Shown one piece after another: positions 10,996 to 23,139 of a stretch of DNA of 64,000 nt. The position numbers and the translations under genes are program-made. Under the pieces are notes generated by a model that had not been told where the DNA came from, did no database searches, and saw only the letters and a program-made list of their open reading frames with translations. The DNA is from Adiantum capillus-veneris. Lineage: Eukaryota > Streptophyta > Polypodiopsida > Polypodiales > Pteridaceae. Each line of letters starts with the position of its first letter. Position 1 is the first letter of the stretch. The stretch lies in the NCBI GenBank assembly GCA_014529385.2, contig CM043963.1, forward strand, positions 150,030,107-150,094,106, read 5' to 3'.

Positions 10996-13900
10996 TGTTG
11001 GATCACTGCTGGCATGCTAACTAAATCTCATCACTGGCACAAGGTTGGGCGAGAAACACAACATGAAAGATGAGTCCTGCTTTTCCTATGCAGACCACCA
11101 CCATCAATGGTGGTTGGTTTCTCATCTTGCCCGGCCTTAGGGTAATTGTACAAAAATGTTTTAGGAAACGTGCCCACGGAAACTCCCCGAACTTCGACCC
11201 AACGTTGGCCACAAAGCCGAAGAGAAAATGGGGGAGAAAACACACAATGCATGGGCCATGCAAGGTGTACAACGTGCAAAGGTGTGCAAGGTGCAATAGG
11301 AGGAGGATTGCAAGGGCTTTGGCATGGCGGACAATCTTGCAAAGAAAACCAGGCAGCCGGCATTATGCCAACAACATATTTGAGAAGAGAACAAAGGATG
11401 TATCCTAGAAGATTTCAAGGTTCAAGCAAAATATCATTAGGAACAATTGGAAAAAAAAATTGAACTTGACAACCCAGTGTCAGCGAGTCGGATCTGACCA
11501 TTTTTCAAGGGTGATTGACAACAGATGCATGTAAGTAATTATTGTGCAATTCAGCTCTTGGCAACATTCAACACAAGCAAACCACCCAAGGGGTGCTCCA
11601 AATTCCAATACCAAGGGTGGAAATTCAAGAAAAAACGGTACACAAGTTATAATTTCAATTTCACTTTGGTTATGGATTCATTTGCTTTTTGTTTTTCTTC
11701 GTGAATTCACCTTATTTTTGAATTTGAATGGCAACTTTAGTATTGTTTAGCACCCAAGGGGTATGTCTAAGCTTGTTGGGCATGGTTTGATGGTCATCAT
11801 AGCAAGGTTGTTATTTGACTTAGCAACCTCCATTGATCTGCATGAATTTGTGAGCATGTATGATTGTTAAATTTTTTATTGCACATGCATATCAGTTAGC
11901 TATCTGCGATATTCTTGAAATTTACAAACTTTATTTTCTACATTCCATGATGCATCATTATTTCGAAGTTTGTAAAGCATTTAAGGCTAGCCATCTTGCA
12001 GAATTTGTAACAGCAGGGTTGTGCATTTCTTATGAAGCATATTCACCAATGGAGGAAGAGTTGGGCCTAGTGTTCTAAAATAATGTCAAGGACAGTATTG
12101 TTCACTTTTCACCACATATAGTGAGGAAGTGTGAGTAGAATAACTTTCTACAAGGAATTCTAGGAAATTACAAATTATTTGAAATAGAGTTTCACAGGGC
12201 AAGTTGCCAAAAACTCTGCTTCAATTACTTGGGACCACACTAGTGAAACCCTTATCCATACGAAAGGCATAACGATGATTCACGCAAGGTGGTAGCCAAG
12301 TTAAATTTATTTGTGCACTTTTTAAATCTTGCAAAATTTTCTACAATGCCAAACTGACAAGCAAATGTTGCTTTGGTCAGGTAGAGTTTGGCAGTTTGAT
12401 GACCTTTGATAGCTAAGCTTCAGGAGCTATCTCTTTTAATATCAGGAAATCTCATGATTCTCAATAAGTTGCATGATTAGGCAAGGCCATTCCTCTATGA
12501 AAGATCGACAATGTCGATTCTCTTTTGCTTTGACATTTGTATGTCACTCAAAGAACCCGTTAACTAAGAGTAATCAGGTTCTGTTCTTCTAATCTCCTAG
12601 ATGACCTTATGCGAAGCAAGGCTTCACTTTAGGACATATTGCCTAAATGCTTCCAAAGTTTGGAATATGCTATTAGCATACGAACTTGGGAAAATTTAGC
12701 AACATGTCTCAGTTTTTATTGGATGTTAGTATGAACCAAGCCACAAGGGCATACTAAGTACATCCAATAGTACTAACTTTCTTCGCTACGAGCCACATTC
12801 AAGTGCAAGTAACCACTCTCCGAGGGGTGATAAGGTTAGCTAATTTCAAGTTCTAATTTTTTTCTTTCTTTAACATTTCATTTGAAAAATATTTCTCTGT
12901 TGTGCAAAGAAAAGTGCTTTTCCATACTTATTACAAAGCAAGGCTTCTATTTTGTGCCACAATATTATCCATTGATTTAGGATCAACGATACTGGCACAC
13001 ATGTTTGGAAATAAGAGGATATAAGCTCATAGTTATGGTTTTCAATGACCAACTATGATGTATCCATGCCAATACACATTGTGCAAGGCACGTAGGGCAT
13101 CTACTCAAAGTGTGGAGACCATCGTTGAAGCAAAGGGCTTATCACACTATTTTTCTTATATACATGCATGGCATGTCAATATTGTGGACTCATTCCACTA
13201 AAGCATGGTTTACTCTTCTTCTATAACATCAAAAGGAGTTGAGAGAGGCTAGTATGGTTGCTTGTGATCATTGTATAACTAAAACGGCGGGCAATTTTTG
13301 TATACACGGTGCTAGCATTACAAATGATGCTTTTTTGTGGATAGAAAGTAGGCATGTCAAGCAAGTAATTTGTAGGATGACATGAATAGACTTAGAGAGC
13401 CTCAACGTAGGTGATCTCTTGTTTGAACACCCAAGGCACTTTAGTAGGACTACCTTATTTGGGGTGTTGAAATTTTTTCTCTTCTTTTGATCAGTTCTTT
13501 TGATGGAGAGAATGATTTCTTCACGATCAAGTTGTAAATAAGATTCCAACTTTGAGATTATCTATGCCTAGTTGTAGCACTGAGTGTGGTTCTAGAAGTG
13601 GTAATTTCAAGGGTATGACCTAGATACTATATTCACTCCATAGGTGTTGAGGGTCACAATATGATCTCATCACAGTTGTACTTTCAAGCAAATAAGTTCA
13701 TAATCTACCAAGGGGTAGTGAGAAAGTTCAACCTCCCAAGTTGATTCCAAGCACTCTTAGGCACGATAGACTGTGTTGGTTATTGTTGACTGTTATTTGA
13801 ATAGTTTCCATATAGAGTTCAACCAAGGGTTTTCACATCCTATATTTTAACCAAGGGGTTTGGATTGCACAAGCAACACCCAAGGTTACTAGTTTGTACA

Positions 13901-15120
13901 AATTGGTTTTCACTAATCTTTCAATTAGTGTTCCTAGGCCTTTCGAGGTGGGAGATTTGGTTGGGTGCATTTGACTATGGGTAAGTGAACACTATGTTCA
14001 ACCTTCATGTACACATGTGATTTGGTTTCATTCCATTTTTTAATATAATTTTCTTGAATTTTCTATTTAGGATGTGTTAGCTTAAATGCTTTCATCCATT
14101 TTTCTATTCAGAGACATGACAATGTCATGTAGGAGCAAAGTATTTTGGTCCATAGTATCCGAAATACATATCTACATTATGCAGTTGTGGACCTTCTTGC
14201 CGGGTTTTGTTGGCACATGTTGTCATAAGAGGAGCAACATGGCCTAGGGACTCATGGAGTTAGGTTTAGCCAAGTGTGGAGCAAGGTTTATGAGGGTCCT
14301 CTCACTCATGTCACTGAGTGTTTACAGTTAACTCCACACATAAGTACCTCTTGTACTTGATGGATGTCATTTTTTTGGACATCCTTATATGAGACATATT
14401 CCACATGTGGATAATATGAGTCTCTAGGACACCTCCTATTACAATTATGTGTTGCGACAAAGTCCTTAGGTGTTGGTCACATCCGTTTGTTAGACCATTT
14501 TGTGCACATCGTATCAAAAACAATTTCAATGGCCATAAATTGTCGGATACCTTCTAACACTTGCTAAGGTATAAGTTCAAATTAGACAACTTTAAGAGAT
14601 GGTTGTTTACATATGCCGCAAAGATATGTTATGTTAATGAACTAGTTATTTGGTACCTAGATGTGATGAATTTTGATATTCTATTATGGTCCAAATATGT
14701 TAGCATTGTTTTTCCATGGGAAGTGTTAGTTTTTTTTTAATGACCCGTGAGGATGACATTAGCCATAAGTATTGGCAATTATGATCATGGATATGCACGT
14801 TCAGATCTGTTTTTAGCTAAATGCATGCACATTAGGTGTTATAGGCCCTAGTGTTTAGCAAAGGCTGATTTGGAGCGGCATGCACATTCATGACATTAGT
14901 ATCTCCTAAAGCATTTCACACTCTATATGCAATATTTCTATCATATTACTTATAGATCTATCACTCACCAATAGAGTTCATGGCTCAATTTGGGTGCTTG
15001 TAGATCATCTCACTACAGTTAATCAAGATGGTTTTTTCTAAAATCATTGATTAATCAACAATAGTGCAAGGAATTGTGATCCCTTTTTATCGATCATTTT
15101 GGAGGACTATCTGTGAACAG
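10996..15120. other. About 4.1 kb without a recognisable gene
   Basis: AT-rich sequence with no domain-bearing open frame. 11030-11460 stays open in several frames on both strands but matches nothing I know. No LTR pair, long inverted repeat or microsatellite found. Confidence 0.5.
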
Positions 15121-15448
15121 TGAGGAAAAACTCCTCATTATTGTCAATTATCCAAAGAGGATAAGAATCTTACAAGTACTAACATTGTGATAAAGGATAT
15201 GCTAAGCGTGTATGTTAGCACCAAGAAAGAGGATATGCATCTTACAAGTACTAATCTTGTGCTAAAGGATATGCTAAGCGCTTATGTTGCAACCTTATCT
15301 CTTAGTTTATATTTCCATTAGTAAATCTGTACCTAGGGATAAGGTTGCTTTTAGTTATGTTACTAGTGATTTGCTCACAAAAGAGATTAAACGTCAGTCT
15401 CTTGACACTAGTGGACATGGGGATGCATATATGGTGAAATTTTTGTAG
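15121..15448 (+). pseudogene. Possible Copia gag relic with a 72 bp tandem duplication
   Basis: Two 72 bp units (15156-15227 and 15228-15297) remain open in one frame, reading EDKNLTSTNIVIKDMLSVYV and EDMHLTSTNLVLKDMLSAYV. The next frame then gives SVPRDKVAFSYVTSDLLTKE and IKRQSLDTSGHGDAY (15320-15448), which resembles the segment of Copia gag just before the zinc knuckle (a [VL]-x-x-LL-x-x-EI-[KR]-R-[QK]-S pattern). No knuckle follows. The assignment is tentative. Confidence 0.35.
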
Positions 15449-16593
15449 ACAGATTCTCCTTTGTATAGAGATCAAAATCTCAAACCCAAAATAAGAAAAT
15501 CAATTCATAAACCATAAAAGAATACTAAGAGGGCATCAAATTGTATATATAGCTCAAAAAATCACTGCCAAAAGAGTGCCAACTAGGCATCATAAGCACC
15601 TACACACCACTATACATGTCCTATGGTGGGGCCATGATAGTGGGGGTCTCTAGCAACCTAATCCACCTTCCACTGGGTTACCCTGCCTCCATTGTTTGGC
15701 TTCAAGAAACCTCACACACAACCCTCACAAACGACTTAGAAATGACACAACTATAGTCAAGTCTCAAAAATGACTATCTTTTGGGCCAAGTCTCAAAAAT
15801 GATCGGGATTGCCAACTCAAGCCAAAATAATCTCCACAATGGCGTACAAAGGTAGTATCTGCAACACAATGTACATGAGTCATAAAGGTCACATCAAGAT
15901 GTAGAACACGTGCATAAACAAGCACCAACAAATATGCAAGCAGGTGGGGTCCGCTCACAAAGGAGTACAACACTGTCAAAATGTCAAAAAACTATGCATA
16001 AACTCACATAACCTCCAATGGAGCTGAGATGACGCAAAGACCTGTGTGAATCTATTGTGGACTCCGTGAGTGTAAGAGAACTACAATCTGGAGATATGGA
16101 GATCGCAATATCAAAAGTAAACCACAAGTGTATACATCATGGCCAAAACGCATATGTCATAACCAAATCACTCTCAAGATACATAGAGTGCTCAAAGCAC
16201 CTATGAGTGCATAAGCATTGCTACTGACTATAAATAACACTCCACATGTCTATAAGTCAACAAGGCTATGAGTATGAATCAAGGATAATCAACAAGTCGA
16301 CACAGTATGAATCAGGGATAATCAACTCTTGGTAATCACAAATAAGCATACATAAAACATAGTAAGTATGGATGTGGAAAAATCTCTCTCAAGCCAAGAG
16401 ATAATCATGCTTCACTAAAGCACAACTTGTATGCATGTATACCTTTGTCCTTGTATCTATCTCTCACCTTTACTAAGGCCAGAGAGCTATGCTTTCTCTC
16501 TGTATGTGTAGTTGTAATCAGAGAGCTACACTCTCACTATGTCAAAGTTGCCGATATCGAAAGTGTTCGAGAGTCCAATCCGCAAAGAGTTTG

Positions 16594-16595
<2 letters not shown>

Positions 16596-16652
<57 letters not shown>
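16596..16652 (+). repeat. (CT)n microsatellite
   Basis: Perfect CT run of about 57 bp with no LINE next to it. Confidence 0.95.
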
Positions 16653-16656
<4 letters not shown>

Positions 16657-16868
16657 ACTCGAATACACAATCTATCTTGACAAGACAACCTTGTGTTTTT
16701 TATTTCAAACATACTTGCACTCCAAATTAGCTCACAAAATCTTCTACAATGTCGTAGAGCTTGAAAAGAGCTTTGTTTTGATTAAAATGAAATTGAATCA
16801 GAGTTTTCTAGCTCAAGTTACAAGCAAAACAATGACTTTCTATCAATGTGTCTTGAATTGAGCGACCT

Positions 16869-16872
<4 letters not shown>

Positions 16873-16914
<42 letters not shown>
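16873..16914 (+). repeat. (CT)n microsatellite
   Basis: Perfect CT run of about 42 bp. Confidence 0.95.
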
Positions 16915-16918
<4 letters not shown>

Positions 16919-17109
16919 TCATACAAAGATCAATATTTTTCTCCTTGTGGCGTGTTGAGCTCACCCCCTTGCCACCTTGATATGTGAGCTTTATGTGTCG
17001 AGCTCACAATGCCTCCATAGCCATGGAAGCTCCGAGCTTTGATCAGTTGCCAATGTGAAGCTCTCCACAAAGAGAGAAACACTAGGAGAGGAGTAGCACC
17101 ACAACCTTC

Positions 17110-17312
17110 GACTCTGATACCACTTGAAAACTAAGCATGTGCATATACTTGAGTGCAGTGGTGTGTGAGGATAGAGAGCATGGAGTGGGTGAAGCACAGA
17201 GAGTGAGTTATCCTCTCTCGCTCCTTATTCTTTATTAAAATAAAGAATAAGTGAGTTAGTAACGATGGGTTAGTAATGGACGCCCGATCAGTTGGCCGAA
17301 CCCCAATAGACA
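17110..17312 (-). repeat. Possible lone LTR with primer-binding site
   Basis: Plus-strand GACTCTGATACCA (17110-17122) is the complement of a TGGTATCAGAGT primer-binding site. Two bases on, TGAAAACT opens a 188 bp block ending CCCCAATAGACA (17125-17312), giving TG...CA ends, the same length and layout as the LTR at 7391-7578. No second copy was found to the left, so this is a boundary signature rather than a proven element. Confidence 0.4.
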
Positions 17313-19158
17313 GGAGGGAGATGGGGATGGAGAGTTTGTAGGTCTTTTAGAGTTGTGAAACCAAGGCCAATCTCGTCAAATCTTTCAGAACCAGCATCAT
17401 AGGTGCTTTCCATGCCCCAACAAGCAAAGGAGAAAGAGGAGAATGCTAGGAGGGAGGGAAATCTATAAAACAAAGATTCTTTGGTTGCAAAAAATAAGTT
17501 GCTAGCTAAATCGAAAACCTTGTATACAAAAGTTGAATTGTTCACGGACTCCTTACCCAATTTGCAAGAAGCAAAGTTAGAGGGGTGCATCAAGGCTCGT
17601 GAACAAGTAATCAAATTCTATGGCTTAGACCCAAATCCATTCCGCACCATAAGGCACATGCTGGAGAATAAGTAGGTAAAACCTAGTTAGTTTGGGATTG
17701 GAAAAAGCATTTTCATAATGTTTAAATCCACTTTTTATTGTTGATGCTACGAGCTAAGATCTATACTAGTTCAAAAGGCAGTTTCGCAAATGGCGAAAGA
17801 TTTTCGAAAGTGCTTTGAATCGTCCAAGTCATTTTTTTAACACGAATCTTGGAAGATATCTTGGGGTAGGGGTTAAAGAGTGAAGACATCTCTCTCTCTC
17901 TCTCTCACTCAAATCCACTGACAAGTAGTGAAGAAGAATATCCTTTGCCCGAGTCAGTAGTATGGACAGAGAGTTGTGGTAGGGATGGCCCGGGCACTCT
18001 CTATCTCGAAGTCGCTATGGCTTGAGGTTCACGATGAAATTGATAACTAGGGGTTGTCACAAGAGTGCATAGCGGCGATGTAGGCAAAGACGACGGCAAA
18101 AAGGGGGTTCGGGGGAGGGGTAAATCGGCATGCAGAGGGAGGATGAATGGAATCCAAAAAGATTTCTTTCGGATTCCTGCTAATAGAATATCAAAATGGA
18201 CCTAAGTAGTATGTCAACAATCTGGGACATCCAAAACTTCTACTTAACACAAAATGAAGCACTATCAAATGTTATGATTGTCAATGGAGTAGAGATAGAC
18301 AACAATGCAAGGAATCATCCACCCTATTATGTATCCTTTCAAATATTTAAAAGGCTGCAAACTCAGCACTCCACAAAGTTGCTTATAGAGTGGGGAGTAG
18401 TGATGGTGTGATGAAGAGACAAAGGGGAGTACATTGTTGATATAGTATAGGATTGTTTGTAAGGTATTGCATATAGAGATGAAATGCTATTATTCTTACA
18501 AAAGAACGTTTCTCTATTCTAACAGCCTCTAATGACTAACTTTATGAATCACACTTTCATATCTAAATTATCCATAAATTGTCTTTCCATGTTAAAACTA
18601 TTTTGTTAAATTTTGAGTTTTGGGTTTTATTGGAGAGTATCTCACTAATAGCCACTTTCTTGGTTATTCATTCCTTGGAACTTGCAAATTCCAACCACTT
18701 CTCTCTTAAAGCACAAGACACACCACCAACATACCTCGAATACCATTAATTGCCCTAGAGATGATCCACGCCGATAATATCAGCACACATACGTGCTTAA
18801 GCAGAAGATGGCCATCTACCTCCAAATTGTTCAACTGATTGAAGACCTTTGGTGTATCCAATTTGACTTACCTTATAGCTTGGCACCGCTTCAACATTCC
18901 CTTGCATGGTCACAATTTTGATGCTCATAACCTCCGGTAGAGGTATTTTTCTCCCTTTCAATGAACCAACATGATGTTCTCACGGTGTCTCATATTCTCA
19001 AGGTGTCTTTCTCCTTTGGGGAGAACATTTTTGTGTAATGAGAAAAAATCCTTCTTCCCCTTTGTGGAGACTCTAGGCACTCTTGAGAGAAGAGGCTCTT
19101 GCGGCTTGCGAGACCAAACCCTTCTACCAAATTGTGCCTCTTGACTAGGCGAGCTCTG
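17313..19158. other. No gene recognised
   Basis: Two short plus frames (17481-17675 and 18196-18411) have no recognisable domain. A short CT run lies at about 17888-17906. Likely old, unassignable repeat sequence. Confidence 0.4.
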
Positions 19159-19339
19159 TGTTAAAGTTTGGGCATCTTAGGTGAACACTCCCAATGTGAT
19201 CCCAATATTTAGTTTGGCTCTAGGTATTTATTTTACTTATTTGTCAAACTATGGGTAGGTCAATTTGCTAAGGTGATTATGTAAGTACACCTTGTCCTCA
19301 TTGCATAATCATCAATTCATTGCCAAGGTTGGTTCAGCT

Positions 19340-19386
<47 letters not shown>

Positions 19387-19427
19387 TCTCTCGATTGCCC
19401 TACGCTTTCGCATCGTAGACTTTGACA
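19159..19427 (+). repeat. 5' LTR (269 bp) containing (CT)n
   Basis: TG...CA ends. A CT tract (19342-19382) lies inside the LTR and is matched at the same place in the 3' LTR. Confidence 0.88.
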
Positions 19428-19439
19428 TGTTATCAGAGC
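19428..19439 (+). other. Primer-binding site
   Basis: TGTTATCAGAGC, one mismatch from the initiator Met-tRNA complement, immediately after the LTR. Confidence 0.8.
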
Positions 19440-20119
19440 TTTGTGCTCGGTGATCGCAAGGGGGGGAAACCACTGATGATAGCTCTTGGAGTCTGAGTTG
19501 CCTTCCAAAACGCTAGCGTTTTTCTTGACCACATCGATGGTAGAGTTGGAGCTGTGTCGGAGAGCATTTCAAAACGCTGTAAAAAGCAGACGTCAATGCA
19601 ACAATGCCTAGGGGAAGAGTCAATATCTTCAAGAGCGCTTTGAAACGCTGCAATTGTAGAAGGGCTTCAAGCTGTAGCATCTTGAGACGTTGCCCACCAA
19701 GGAGGTCAATCCACTATTTTTTCTGTTGACAAGGTTTTAAAACACAGCTTACAAGGAGACTATTGGGAGCTATTGTGTCATGCTCTTTTACAACACCTAT
19801 TGAAACACAGCTATGGGTAGTCTTGAATTCTTAGTGTTTTGAAAATCTTCGAGACGAGAGGTCCTAAGAACGATGTTTTGGGCAGCTAAGGAAATGGCAG
19901 TAAGTGTTCTCGTGAAGCTTCTATAGCAAAGTGGCCTCCATTGATGGTAGCCTTGAATGACCAACGCCAACTAAAGGTTATGAAAAGCGGATCTACCAAC
20001 ACCCAGCTAGTAGCCTATGCAAAACCAAGGTTCTGAAGGAAACCGCCAAATTTTTTGGCTCGATATTGTGAAGCCAAAAGCAAAAACATGAGTTCGCTAC
20101 AGGACAGAGGCAAAGGCAA

Positions 20120-20260
20120 GCTTCACAAGGACGACAATACCGGTACTCAGTTAGTTGCCTCAGTACCCATGAGGTTTGACAACTATTGTTATAAATGTGA
20201 CAAGATGCTTTGCTTGGCTTGAAAATGCAAAGACAAAGGCAAAATCAGGAACTCACATAA
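20120..20260 (+). pseudogene. Copia-type gag zinc-knuckle relic
   Basis: The spacing CYKC-x4-C-x4-C is kept at about 20195-20236, but the knuckle His reads Cys and a stop stands two codons before the last Cys. It is preceded by a Lys/Gly-rich stretch (DRGKGKLHKDDN), as in Copia gag tails. Confidence 0.55.
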
Positions 20261-20810
20261 AGACAAAGGCAAAGGCAACCTAGACAGAGATAACGGTGAT
20301 AAATAATTGACAAAGAAGATTGGCATGGCACACGTGGTGGCGGCCATGACGCCCCGCCACTAGCTTCAACTAGGGAGAGAGCTCCCTACAAAAAATTTGG
20401 ACCCATGTGTTGGAGTTAAAGTTATCAATGTTTGAACCCGTGGGTCGAAGTTCAAGGCACATGCATATAGCAAGGTATCAATCACACGTATCTCAAACAC
20501 TATGGAAGAGTGCACCAATCCATTGTTGTTGGTCAGATAATGGACAGGATGTGTTTCAAAGTTCATTGTCTGGAAAAGTTTGGATGTGATGTGCTCAGAG
20601 AACACGAATGGGGATTCTTGGACGTAGTGTGGTCTACAATTTAATTTTCTATGAAGCATTTGGTGCTCAAGATGGCATTCTTCTAAGGAAAAAGGTTGGA
20701 GGTTGCATAATCGAGGTGTATCCAATAGTCAGCCCCTTCTGGGGTGTCCATGGTAGCTTCTTCATCAACTTGGTCTCACGATTTATGACCACTATGAGCT
20801 GTAGAGAGGG

Positions 20811-20992
20811 TGTTAAAGTTTAGGCATCTCAAGTGAACTGCCCAATGTGATCCCAATATTTATTTTGGCTTTAGGTATTTATTTGACTTATTTGTCAAAG
20901 TCTGGGTAGGGCAATTTGCTAAGGTGACTAAATAAGTACACCTTGCCCCCATTGTATAATCATCAATTCATTGCCAATATTGGTTGCTTCAG

Positions 20993-21038
<46 letters not shown>

Positions 21039-21078
21039 CTTCTTGTTGCTCTACAAGTCCGCATCCTCAACTTTGACA
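20811..21078 (+). repeat. 3' LTR (268 bp) containing (CT)n
   Basis: Pairs with 19159-19427. The CT tract is 20996-21033, a different length from its partner, as expected from slippage after insertion. Confidence 0.88.
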
Positions 21079-21679
21079 TCTCTCCTATTCCCGAGAATCA
21101 AGAGAATTTCTTTGGATACACATTCACTTTCATGGTGTATCTTGAGTAAATGTACTTTTCTTCAAAAAGAAGAACTATATGCTCTATGTCACAGGATTTG
21201 AATCATATAGCAATTGACATCAGGAAACAAAAGTTGAGAGATTAATGCCATGTCGAAGGTACCCCTCCCTCGCAAAAAAAGTAATATCATTTATTCCAAA
21301 AACACATGAATTTTTTTCATGTGCAACGCTTCTAGGATGTCTATCAATTTGCAAAGAATTTAGAACTTTCCAATCCCACAAATCAGTCATCATTTTTTAA
21401 GATATATTGAAAACCCACTCATAGGGGCTTGAAGTTGCCAAAAGAAGAATAGAAAGTGAGATGGAAGAAAATTACATAAGCATGCCAGTATGGCTTTTTG
21501 GTGCTCTTAGCTTTGTTCCTCTTCTTCCGCCCGCCTCATGGCATTTTGAGATTGTATTGACCCTAAAAAAGCATGCTTGAACCCCTAGAAAATTTCTTGG
21601 TGGCTTTTGAATGTTTTACGAAGCTTGTGGCATTCCAAAGCTTGCGACATTGCAATTTTTGCTAACTTCATATCTCAAG
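21079..21679. other. No gene recognised
   Basis: AT-rich spacer between the small LTR element and the first inverted-repeat element. Confidence 0.45.
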
Positions 21680-22079
21680 TAGGGTAAAGGGGCCAATAAA
21701 AGGCCGGGTCCCTTTATAGGGACCTGTGGCCCCCCAATGTTAAGTAGAGTTTCGACCCTTCATGAGAGCCCCGTGCTGAAGTGGTCACATCAGTTTGAAA
21801 AGTGATGAGGGCCATTGGATGTGAGTTCGATCCTTGCTGGCCGCTATGTCTCATTATACCCCCACTATTGGCTGCCTTTTCAAGGCCATTTTTGTTACAC
21901 AGAAAATAATACGGGCCGTCTCGCGTCGCCTGTGCATTTTCGATCACGACAAATTTTTTGTCATAGCTGCGCCTTGCACTGGCCTTTTGATAGCGCCCCT
22001 CCAACAAAAGATCTGTGCAACAGCGAGCTCGCAATTTGCTCCAAAGCTTAGGTAGCCTTAACATGGCCCCTTTACCCTA
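21680..22079. mobile_element. MITE-like element with 16 bp perfect terminal inverted repeats
   Basis: TAGGGTAAAGGGGCCA at 21680-21695 is the exact reverse complement of 22064-22079. Taking the outer TA as target duplication leaves 14 bp inverted repeats (GGGTAAAGGGGCCA), as in Tc1/mariner-type MITEs; the superfamily is inferred. The 400 bp interior has no transposase. It holds a tRNA-like stretch at about 21767-21842 with a good B box (GAGTTCGATCC) and a weak A box (GCTGAAGTGG). Confidence 0.7.
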
Positions 22080-22183
22080 GGTCTCCCAATCTCAAAAAAG
22101 TAAAAGTCCTTTCAATGCATAAGTGAAGGGTGAGTTTAGGAAATGAAAAGACATATGAAAGTAGTAGTCAAAAGACTTTTCAC

Positions 22184-22219
22184 GTCTTTATAGAGAGGTG
22201 GTCTTTATAGAGAGGTGGT
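22184..22219. repeat. Short tandem duplication
   Basis: TCTTTATAGAGAGGTGG occurs twice in a row. Confidence 0.75.
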
Positions 22220-22410
22220 CGAGTGCACATTGATACATTTGTGTTTTTCTATTGCTTTATTTTCTTTCAACGTTTTTTTCTCTTTAGAGTGTTCTTGCAC
22301 TATGTAGGCAGTGATTTTTTTTTTGAAGCCATTAGGAATATATACGAGTATGTGTGTTCAAATTTTGATCTTTAAAAAGCGTGTCAAAATCCCTAGAAAA
22401 TATTCTAGTG

Positions 22411-22823
22411 GCAGACTCTCATCACTATATCACACGGACATGTTCAAATGGGATCAATGGTGGAAGAGGAAAGCACGGGGTGCGCCAATCGTGGACCGTC
22501 AGATTCAGCAATCGTCCTGAATTTACTACTCTGCCTGAATTTACAAATTTGTCCGGAATTTACTAATCGGCCCAAATTTACAATATGACATACTCGAATC
22601 CCCTATATTTCAACGACTGCATGCGGACGTAGTGGTTAGTGCACATGGCTCGCAATGGGGAGGTCACAGGTTCAAGACATGGGGTGCAGACTGCCACGAA
22701 TTTACTTTTCTCCTTGAATTTACCAAATGTTCCGAATTTACAAATGTGCATCTCACGGTGCGAATCACCTCAATCGTAGATCCCATTTGAAGCCGCCCGT
22801 GCGAGATAGTATGGAGGGTGGCA
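22411..22823. mobile_element. Inverted-repeat (MITE-like) element enclosing a tRNA-like core
   Basis: TTCAAATGGGATC (22443-22455) is exactly inverted at 22779-22791, and the similarity extends outward about 20 bp on each side with mismatches (ACTATATCACACGG against ACTATCTCGCACGG). Between the arms are two clusters of a repeated GAATTTAC word (22517-22585 and 22697-22752) around a tRNA-like segment. No transposase. The exact outer ends are uncertain. Confidence 0.6.
22618..22690 (+). other. tRNA-like segment (SINE head or tRNA pseudogene)
   Basis: GTAGTGGTTAGTGCACATGG looks like a tRNA D-arm/A box, and 40 bp on AGGTTCAAGAC resembles a B box. The acceptor ends do not pair and the T loop is imperfect, so this is not a working tRNA gene. 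Confidence 0.4.
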
Positions 22824-23139
22824 GATGGCATTTGTCATGAGGCTCCCTGAGTGGAAAAACGGCCCACTGTTTAGACGCATATTAACTGGAACTACATTTG
22901 TGTGTCAGATTATATTTTGATGCCTAAAAAATCATTTAAGCGTGACCACGCTTTAATATTTGACAAAACTAAACATAACCTTAGGTGTCAAACGATGTGC
23001 CAACAATGTGTCTACTTTTGGATTCTTCTCATTGCAAGACTCGTCCCTTGCATTTGGCAAGGTGTGCCTCTCTATCCAAAAAATTAACGTCTGAATCCCA
23101 TTGTAATATTAAAGTGTGAAAAAAAATTCAATTAAGAAA

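Larger units (their letters stand above)
15449..17109. other. No gene recognised; microsatellites present
   Basis: Includes a short repeat GTATGAATCA(A/G)GGATAATC at about 16271 and 16305, and two CT tracts listed separately. If 17110-17312 is a minus-strand 5' LTR boundary, this region would be its internal part, but no Copia or Gypsy domain is readable. Confidence 0.4.
19159..21078 (+). mobile_element. Small LTR retrotransposon with (CT)n inside its LTRs
   Basis: LTRs at 19159-19427 and 20811-21078 share TGTTAAAGTTT, CAATGTGATCCCAATATTTA, TTGCTAAGGTGA, ATAATCATCAATTCATTGCC and the CTTTGACA end. A primer-binding site (TGTTATCAGAGC, one mismatch) follows the 5' LTR and a purine run (GTAGAGAGGG) precedes the 3' LTR. 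The 1.38 kb interior holds only a decayed gag zinc knuckle, so it is a non-autonomous Copia-type derivative of near-TRIM size. Confidence 0.85.

Noticed and set aside
11021-11463. Overlapping open frames on both strands
   Set aside because: Open in four frames at once, no recognisable domain, no consistent start or splice context. Treated as chance.
22618-22690. A functional tRNA gene
   Set aside because: The acceptor stem does not pair and the B box is imperfect. Kept only as tRNA-like.
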